From the NCBI GenBank assembly GCA_947071285.1, contig CAMTFK010000006.1:1-45832 (forward strand): a stretch of 45,832 bases of DNA. The letters are read 5' to 3'. The notes beneath the pieces are model-generated. The model had not been told where the DNA came from. It saw nothing but the letters and a program-made list of their open reading frames with translations, and did no database searches. The stretch comes from an uncultured Bacteroides sp. Lineage in GTDB: Bacteria; Bacteroidota; Bacteroidia; Bacteroidales; Bacteroidaceae. This document shows positions 39,643 through 45,832 of this stretch, one piece after another (within the stretch, counting starts at the first letter, position 1; each line of letters starts with the position of its first letter). A program made the translations under genes and the position numbers.

Positions 39643-40548
39643 TTATTCTTTGGATTCATAATATACATACCAACCATAGTCGTCCCAGTCACCTCCACCT
39701 GTATATTTTTGTGGATGATATAGAGTGATGTATTCATCAGTCAATGTAAGTATCCAGAAGACATTATCGCTGCCTTTTTTCTGGCCAAGATCATCATAAT
39801 TGCTTCCGATGACAGGGATATTGGTTGTCAGTCTGCCTTGAACCAATGTTTCCGGCTGGTCACGGTCGAACCCAAATGTTCCTTCGTTCATCAGATTGCC
39901 ACTCTTGTCATAAGTCTTCACTTTGGTTCCTTGTATTTCGAATACTATCTTCTGATCTCCTGCTTGTGCAAGATTTACTGATCCCCACCATGCAAAATTA
40001 GATTCCGGAGTATATCCTGAACTGGTATATTTCCATCCGCCATGTGCTCCCATGTTGCAGACTGAACCCCATTTTACTTCACGGAATCCCCATGCTTTGG
40101 TTGCATCAGCGTCCGCTTTGTCTTTGGCTCCGGTAAAGATGCCCATCCACTCGTCAAATACATTGGTTACATTCACGGTGAAAATATCGCTGGTTACAAT
40201 CTTGCCATTGGAGATTGCTTCATAGTATATCTCATAGGTTCCATTGGCACCATATATGATGGTATCATTGTCGCTACCGGTGATTTTGGTGCCGATTCCA
40301 TAGTGCCAGACCCCTCCTAATTCGGGACGACTATTTTTGAGTACCACATATTGATCTCCTTCTACAGCATCATCTTGATTGGGGATAGGCTGTGTGACAG
40401 ATAATATAGAGGTTAATTCTTCTTTACTGATAGGCTCTCCTGCATTCGTGACGTATTTATCGCGTAAAGATTCATCTTCCATAGGATCGCAAGCTGTAGC
40501 TATAGCCATTGCTGCGAGTAATAATAGTATTGCTTTTAATGTTTTCAT
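39643..40548 (-). CDS. PUL surface glycan-binding lipoprotein
   Basis: This 301-residue protein has a lipobox ATAC (Cys20) followed by DPMEDES (acidic export signal). An N-terminal PKD/Ig-like region (about 60-135) is followed by a C-terminal beta-domain rich in aromatic residues (WKYTSSGY, FAWWGSVNL, DWDDYGWYVYYE). There is no catalytic motif. Its place between susD and the GH18 gene fits a SusE/F-type binding protein that holds substrate for the enzyme. The family is not named with confidence. Confidence 0.8.
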   Translation of the reverse strand: MKTLKAILLLLAAMAIATACDPMEDESLRDKYVTNAGEPISKEELTSILSVTQPIPNQDDAVEGDQYVVLKNSRPELGGVWHYGIGTKITGSDNDTIIYGANGTYEIYYEAISNGKIVTSDIFTVNVTNVFDEWMGIFTGAKDKADADATKAWGFREVKWGSVCNMGAHGGWKYTSSGYTPESNFAWWGSVNLAQAGDQKIVFEIQGTKVKTYDKSGNLMNEGTFGFDRDQPETLVQGRLTTNIPVIGSNYDDLGQKKGSDNVFWILTLTDEYITLYHPQKYTGGGDWDDYGWYVYYESKE

Positions 40549-40570
40549 ATCATTGATATTTTAAATGGCA

Positions 40571-42373
40571 TTACATTTTTGTCCAATCACTGAATTGTGC
40601 TTCAGGGCCCCAGCCGGGATTTTGTTCCAGCATACCATTGGAACGGTCGATTTCAATTTGGGGTATGGGCCAGTAACCTTGAGTTGCCTGCAAACGTTTC
40701 TTATAGTCGTATTTCACCATTGGTGTGATAGCTGCTGCATTGATGATATCAAATCCTGTCTGACGGTTTAAGGCATTTCCAGCTTCTTCCAGAGAAGGGC
40801 CGGACCAACGGAGCATATCCCACCAACGTATTGATTCAAAAGCAAACTCCCAGCGGCGTTCCTGCTTAAGTGCGTCCAACGTGTATGAAATAGGAGCCAG
40901 GTGTGAGCGCTGGCGTACTTTATTCAGACCTGTTGCATCGCCCGTCAACTCAGAGTGCATCAGCAGCACATCTGCAAAACGGATGTGGATGAGGTCGGCA
41001 ATGTTCAATAACTGTGGAGACGTTTGGCTGGATATGCCTGGATGTAATGTTTTTCCGAAAGCTTCGAGCACTCCATTGCTATTATACGCATTAATATTGA
41101 TGTATTTCTTGTTGAAATATCCGGTTTGCTCATAGTAACGGTAAGAAACGGTATACGCAGGTTCAGAATCATCTAACCGGAAGTCGCCTAATATATTGCC
41201 TTCGTTGTTGGGGTCCATAGCTTTGTAGGACCAGATAGAACCGGAAATTCGAGGGTCTTCAGTATATCCATCCAGGAATGTTTGTTTATTGGACCATTCT
41301 TTCCAATCCTGTACCATACCGGGAGATACCGGACCTGCTCCCCAGCCAAAGTTAAATGGATAACTTTCATTTTTCCAGTCAGCGTCATCACCCGATGGGG
41401 AGTAGAACATTGCACAGGTATTGGAGAACCATGTGTACGTCCATGTGGAGGTCAGGTTATGCTTATTGGCGAATAGTGTTTCAATAGAGGAATTACCTTC
41501 CCAAGCAAGTTTATGTTTTACTGCATATGAATATTGCTTCTGGGATGTACTGCTATTGGTGGCGGAATTTGTGTAAGCCCATAGATTGCGTTGATCGGAA
41601 ACAAGGGCGTGTCCGGAGTTATTTATGCAGTCTTCCAACCATTTGATGATCTGATCCTTTGTGATTTCACCTTCCATCAGAGGCAGAGTCTTTTTATCGT
41701 AACGTCCGGTATAGAATAAGAATACTCGTGCGGCAAGTGCTTCTGCAGCGTACTTAGTGGCATGACCCGCCATGGCATTTCCTGCCGGATATATTCGGTT
41801 GGGCATCATTTCAATGGCATTTTTGATATCTGATGCAATCAAGGCGTAAACTTCGTCAACGGATGCTCGTGGAAGATTGACGGCTTCGATTGTGGTGCGG
41901 AGTGGCACACCGCCGAATATTTTTACTAATTCATAGTAGGCCCATGCGCGGAGGAAATGAGCTTCACCAAAATGGCGCAGGCGTTCACCTTCACTTGACC
42001 AGCTTTTTACATTGTCAAGGGTGTTGATTGTATTATTTGCGTGATTTATAAGCTGATAACAACGGTCCCATATACCAAGTCTACTATTCAGGTTGCCCTG
42101 GTAGAGCAAGAAGTTGGTAGCACAATTGCCTGAATAGGAGAGGTTACCACCTAAGCAATCATCACTGGCTAATTGAGCAGTATAATACTCGGAGGAAGTT
42201 TCCGGGTCTTCAAATAGTAGTTTTGCATAGATAGATGTCAACATCTGATTGGCATCTTTCTCTGTTTCCGGAAAGTTTTCGGTTGTTTTCTCTGTCAGCA
42301 ACTTTGTGTCAAGGAAATCTTCACATGACGTGAGTAGCAGAAGTATTGATAGTAGATATAGTAACTTTTTCAT
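40571..42373 (-). CDS. susD: SusD/RagB-family glycan-binding lipoprotein
   Basis: This 600-residue protein has a lipobox LTSC (Cys17) followed by EDFLDTK. The SusD-like helical N-terminal part (TTENFPETEKDANQMLTSIY), the TPR-like helix region near AHFLRAWAYYELVKIFGGVPL, and the C-terminal QERRWEFAFESIRWWDMLRWG-type segment with a final YWPIPQIEIDRS are all typical. It caps the SusC channel as a substrate-binding lid. Gap to susC is 12 bp. Confidence 0.96.
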   Translation of the reverse strand: MKKLLYLLSILLLLTSCEDFLDTKLLTEKTTENFPETEKDANQMLTSIYAKLLFEDPETSSEYYTAQLASDDCLGGNLSYSGNCATNFLLYQGNLNSRLGIWDRCYQLINHANNTINTLDNVKSWSSEGERLRHFGEAHFLRAWAYYELVKIFGGVPLRTTIEAVNLPRASVDEVYALIASDIKNAIEMMPNRIYPAGNAMAGHATKYAAEALAARVFLFYTGRYDKKTLPLMEGEITKDQIIKWLEDCINNSGHALVSDQRNLWAYTNSATNSSTSQKQYSYAVKHKLAWEGNSSIETLFANKHNLTSTWTYTWFSNTCAMFYSPSGDDADWKNESYPFNFGWGAGPVSPGMVQDWKEWSNKQTFLDGYTEDPRISGSIWSYKAMDPNNEGNILGDFRLDDSEPAYTVSYRYYEQTGYFNKKYININAYNSNGVLEAFGKTLHPGISSQTSPQLLNIADLIHIRFADVLLMHSELTGDATGLNKVRQRSHLAPISYTLDALKQERRWEFAFESIRWWDMLRWSGPSLEEAGNALNRQTGFDIINAAAITPMVKYDYKKRLQATQGYWPIPQIEIDRSNGMLEQNPGWGPEAQFSDWTKM

Positions 42374-42385
42374 ATTTTCATATTA

Positions 42386-45300
42386 TTAGAATTTGACATT
42401 TAAACCGATCATACATGTGCGGGCTTCAGGATAATATCCTAAATCTATACCTTGTACCCAACCGAAATCACCACCATAACCGATTTCTGGGTCCATTCCG
42501 GAGTATCCGGTGAAGGTGTACAAGTTTTGAACTGTGGCATAAAGCCTGAGTTGTTGCAGAGGTATCTTTTTGAATATCTTCTTGAAATCAACTCCGATGG
42601 TAATGTTTTTAATTTTGAGATAATCGCCGTCTTCTACATAAATATCAGATACTTTAGACCAATTGCTGCCACCGGTACTTGCCAAGCGAGGTAATTTGTT
42701 GGAGGTTCCTTCTCCATGCCAACGCTCCAGGATGTCTGTAGTGAAGTTCTGCAATGGAGAACTTGCATAATCCCTATAACATTTTAAGATTTGCTGACCG
42801 AAAGCTCCATAGGTAGTAACAGAGAGGTCAATCATCTTCCAACTGACATTGAAGGAGAAGCCAAGCGTGAAATCCGGGTGGGGATTACCGATTTCTGTAC
42901 GATCCTCAGAATTAATAACTCCGTCATTATTAACGTCTGCCCAGATTACGTCACCAGGTTGTGTCTGTGCTCCATTCTCTTTAGCACCTTTATACTCGTC
43001 GATTTGTTTTTGATTTTGGAAAATGCCGAGGCTCTTATATCCATAGAAATATCCTAAAGGTTTTCCTATTTCTCCACGAGCACATTCATCTGATGCATTC
43101 CATAAGTTACCTGAAGGCCCATGAAGGATACCATCTTCATTGGGGAGCTCGGTAATTTTGTTTTTATTGAATGCAGGAGCTACGTTGATACCATAATTCC
43201 AGTCTTTACCTATATTATCATTCCAGTGGAGGCCTATTTCAAATCCGGTATTGCGTATAACTCCACCATTGACGGCAGCCGGACTTGAACCAAATGAATA
43301 AAGTACTGGTGGGGTGATAAGCCAGTCTTTGGTTAACCGTTTATACCAATCAAACTCAAGTGCCAGACGGTTATTGAAAAAGCGTGCATCGATACCAATG
43401 TTAAGTTGTTCCTGGGTTTCCCAGGAAAGGTCGGGATTTGTCAGCTTGTATGCATAGGAACCAATAGAAACCTGATCCATGGAATCGCCAAATGAGTAAC
43501 CTCCATAACCGTTATTGGCAGTGATACGTGATATATATTCAAAAGTGTTTACGGCATTATTACCATTTTGTCCCCAGGATGCGCGTAGCTTTAAGAAGTC
43601 CAGCCAGTTGAGGTCCGGCATGAAGCTTTCGTTTGTAATGACCCATCCGGCTGAGAAAGATGGAAAGTATCCCCAACGATGGCCACGGGCAAAAATAGAG
43701 GATCCATCTGCACGCATAATAGCTGTTGCCATATATTTTTCTTTGTAGTTGTAGTTTATACGGCCAAAAAAGGAAGCCATTTGACCTGCGGCGCCGGGGG
43801 CTCCTGTCAAGCTTTTAATCTTATTTTTATCATCGTATTTTATGTTACTCAGATAGGCATGTTCAAAATCAGAGAATTCTGAACCTTCTGCATTAGCACT
43901 CATGGAGTCGCCCATGCCATATTTCTCAAGACTTTGTCCTATTACTGCGTCAAGATGGTGATCTTTTATACTGAGGTTATAACTAACTGTATTTTCCCAC
44001 GACCAACGGTGGTTGAGTGACATGGATTGGGTTACTCTGTCATCTTGTGTGGTCAGACTTTGGCTTAATGCACGATAGCTGGGGATATAAGAACGATAGC
44101 TCGAAGCAGATAAAATGTATCCGAATTGTGACTTGATGCGCAAATTCTTGATAGGTTGTAATTCTGCATAGAAGCTGGACTGTAAGTAATGGCTTTTACT
44201 TAATGCATGACTTGTATAATAGTCCATATAGGCTATTGGATTTGTGGTATTCTCACCATATCCTTCTTCTTGCGCATCTTCATATAAATAGTAATCTCCC
44301 TTGCTATTGTAAGCGTGCATCAATGGGGGAGTAGTTAACATGTCACGTGTACCATTCCAGTAAATATCACCGGTAGCGAAAGAACCCGTCGTTTGTTGGA
44401 ATTTGTAATTAAGTGTTTGACCTATCTTGAGGACGTCGAGGTTTCCTACCTTTTTGATAATATGGTTAGAGTTGATACGGGCATTATATCGATCCATACT
44501 GGCAACGCGGCCAGGTGCTCCCATGGTGGCTTCCTGATTAAAATAAGTAAAGCCGATAGAGAAGTTCGAGCGTTCGGTACCTCCGGTAAAGTTCAGTGAG
44601 TGGCTTTGGATCGGAGCGTCATTATTTAATATCTCCTTTATCCAGTTGGTTCCATTCCAGGTTCCTTCTTGAATAGCTTTATAATCAGCCGCCGTTAGCC
44701 ATTTTTCCCAATTCAGGAGTGGGGTACCATCCATCATATGCATTTCATCCTCTATCATCATGTATTCTTTAGCGTTTAGCATGGTAGCAATTTTGGGAAG
44801 ATTCTGAATGCCGTAATAGCCATCATAACTAGCTTCAAAATTACCAGCTTTACCTTGTTTGGTAGTGACAAGAATAACTCCGTTGGCGGCACGCGAACCG
44901 TAAATAGCAGCAGATGCGGCATCTTTTAAAACGTCAATAGATTCGACATCAGCAGGACTAAGCCCGTCGATACTACCATTGACTACTCCATCTACTACAT
45001 ATAAAGGAGAATAATTTCCATTAGTTCCCAGACCGCGGATATTAACTTTAAATCCTTGACCAAGAAAACCACCGTTTGAAGTAATATTTATGCCGGGAGC
45101 CTGACTTTGTAAACCTCCTAATACATCTGTTGTATTTAGTTTAGCAATATCGGTTCCTTTTACTTGTACGGTAGCACCGGTAACCAACTTCTTCTTTTGA
45201 ACTCCATAACCAACTACTACAACTTCTTCCAGTAGTTCGGCATCTTCTATCAAGGTTATTGTCATGTTTGGAGCTACTTTTACTTCCTGCGTTTTATAAC

Positions 45301-45604
45301 CGATATAAGAGATCACCAAAATAGCACCTCTTTTTACGGAAAGCGAGAATTTACCATCTATGTTGGTAATGATACCATTGGTTGTCCCTTTTTCCAGAAC
45401 GCTTGCTCCAATGATGGGGTCACCCATTTGGTCTATTACTACCCCATTGGCAACTTGTGACTGCAATTGTTCAGTAATTCCGGATAAACCTTCTGAATTT
45501 GTTTCGATTGCCAGAGTGGTATTGCTTCCTATTAGTAAGGCTACAATGGCAATGGTTGTGAGGATTTTGTTATGCAGTGTTCCTCGTGCGCGATTTTCAT
45601 TCAT
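42386..45604 (-). CDS. susC: SusC/RagA-family TonB-dependent transporter
   Basis: This 1072-residue outer-membrane transporter has a signal sequence (about 12-32), a carboxypeptidase-regulatory-like domain (about 52-122: DQMGDPIIGASVLEKGTTNG), a TonB box (EEVVVVGYG, 126-134), a plug (about 140-250: LYVVDGVVNGS, SIDVLKDAASAAIYGSRAAN) and a 22-strand barrel ending RTCMIGLNVKF. It imports oligosaccharides from the GH18 step with SusD as lid. It is the first gene of the operon. No TAnnTTTG box was found in the 183 bp kept upstream (45605-45787), and the regulator gene lies outside the window. Confidence 0.97.
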   Translation of the reverse strand: MNENRARGTLHNKILTTIAIVALLIGSNTTLAIETNSEGLSGITEQLQSQVANGVVIDQMGDPIIGASVLEKGTTNGIITNIDGKFSLSVKRGAILVISYIGYKTQEVKVAPNMTITLIEDAELLEEVVVVGYGVQKKKLVTGATVQVKGTDIAKLNTTDVLGGLQSQAPGINITSNGGFLGQGFKVNIRGLGTNGNYSPLYVVDGVVNGSIDGLSPADVESIDVLKDAASAAIYGSRAANGVILVTTKQGKAGNFEASYDGYYGIQNLPKIATMLNAKEYMMIEDEMHMMDGTPLLNWEKWLTAADYKAIQEGTWNGTNWIKEILNNDAPIQSHSLNFTGGTERSNFSIGFTYFNQEATMGAPGRVASMDRYNARINSNHIIKKVGNLDVLKIGQTLNYKFQQTTGSFATGDIYWNGTRDMLTTPPLMHAYNSKGDYYLYEDAQEEGYGENTTNPIAYMDYYTSHALSKSHYLQSSFYAELQPIKNLRIKSQFGYILSASSYRSYIPSYRALSQSLTTQDDRVTQSMSLNHRWSWENTVSYNLSIKDHHLDAVIGQSLEKYGMGDSMSANAEGSEFSDFEHAYLSNIKYDDKNKIKSLTGAPGAAGQMASFFGRINYNYKEKYMATAIMRADGSSIFARGHRWGYFPSFSAGWVITNESFMPDLNWLDFLKLRASWGQNGNNAVNTFEYISRITANNGYGGYSFGDSMDQVSIGSYAYKLTNPDLSWETQEQLNIGIDARFFNNRLALEFDWYKRLTKDWLITPPVLYSFGSSPAAVNGGVIRNTGFEIGLHWNDNIGKDWNYGINVAPAFNKNKITELPNEDGILHGPSGNLWNASDECARGEIGKPLGYFYGYKSLGIFQNQKQIDEYKGAKENGAQTQPGDVIWADVNNDGVINSEDRTEIGNPHPDFTLGFSFNVSWKMIDLSVTTYGAFGQQILKCYRDYASSPLQNFTTDILERWHGEGTSNKLPRLASTGGSNWSKVSDIYVEDGDYLKIKNITIGVDFKKIFKKIPLQQLRLYATVQNLYTFTGYSGMDPEIGYGGDFGWVQGIDLGYYPEARTCMIGLNVKF

Positions 45605-45787
45605 GATTTGATGATTTTTGTTTAAAGCTAAATTTGGATTTAAAATAAATTAGATAGTGAGATGGACAATAGAATGTCTTAGATCATTGATTCTTTTCTC
45701 ATAAGCAATTGTTTTTCTAAGGTTAATATTATGAATAAGGTATTTTGGCATTTTGAGTCAGAAGTTGTTTTATGTATTGTTCTGATA

Positions 45788-45832
45788 CTGTCTCTTATAC
45801 ACATCTCCGAGCCCACGAGACATGCGCAGATC
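45788..45832. other. Illumina Nextera adapter and index (sequencing artefact)
   Basis: CTGTCTCTTATACACATCT (45788-45806) is the Nextera transposase mosaic end. CCGAGCCCACGAGAC (45807-45821) is the Read-2 side adapter. ATGCGCAG (45822-45829) looks like an i7 index, and ATC begins the P7 tail. These 45 bases are library adapter, not genome, and the contig ends here because of it. Confidence 0.97.

Overview
The window comes from a Bacteroidales genome, almost certainly Bacteroides. The evidence is: repeated promoters matching the Bacteroides -7 box TAnnTTTG; a complete SusC/SusD glycan locus; a Rho factor with a very long disordered, Asn-rich insertion; a fused FeoAB iron transporter; and moderate G+C with few strong Shine-Dalgarno sites. 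The species cannot be named from the sequence alone. The last 45 bases (45788-45832) are not genomic: they match the Illumina Nextera transposase adapter followed by what looks like an i7 index, so the contig runs into library adapter upstream of susC.

Layout. 1-3051 (minus): two translationally coupled genes, a TPR-sensor histidine kinase and a second TPR protein cut by the window start. 3149-4618: a Ser-type sulfatase. 4744-6822: rho. 7117-7947 (plus): an EFR1-type flavodoxin/ferredoxin. 8018-8115: a 39-bp perfect palindrome. 8171-9478 (minus): tilS. 9631-12308 (plus): feoAB and its Cys-rich partner. 12360-12431: tRNA-Cys(GCA), followed by a broken Fic gene and, on the minus strand to 18648, a 1930-residue transglutaminase-like/DUF4011/SF1 helicase/PD-(D/E)xK nuclease protein. 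This tRNA-flanked block looks like a defence-type accessory insertion. 18890-21320: an SLC13 transporter and a TlpA-like thioredoxin. 21344-22075: a methyltransferase. 22208-25212 (plus): a second coupled histidine-kinase pair, whose second member is a degenerate kinase. 25312-29896: mainly minus-strand housekeeping or stress genes (VOC protein, DUF4468 protein, MBL hydrolase, pirin, D-lactate dehydrogenase), separated in two places by low-complexity dyad repeats. 29897-30480: a 584-bp intergenic region with a perfect 37-bp inverted repeat enclosing a promoter-like element. 30481-33724: two outer-membrane channel families (FadL-like, DcaP-like) and a small acidic protein. 33815-37628: three genes joined by ATGA overlaps (DUF4369 lipoprotein, DUF6057 membrane protein, TolB-like beta-propeller with a CxxCH haem motif). 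37765-45604: a four-gene polysaccharide utilisation locus (SusC, SusD, surface glycan-binding lipoprotein, GH18 chitinase-like lipoprotein).

How genes work together. The PUL would bind and cut a GlcNAc-containing glycan at the cell surface and import the oligosaccharides. The two kinase pairs have the same two-gene, ATGA-coupled design. In the second pair, sensing (TPR, pseudokinase) and catalysis (kinase that has lost most of its TPR region) are split between two proteins. The most promising undescribed items are the kinase/pseudokinase pair, the putative invertible promoter between the lactate dehydrogenase and the FadL-like gene, the tRNA-adjacent giant helicase-nuclease, and the DUF4369-DUF6057-TolB/haem cassette. 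No search could be run, so family names rest on recognised motifs and architecture.
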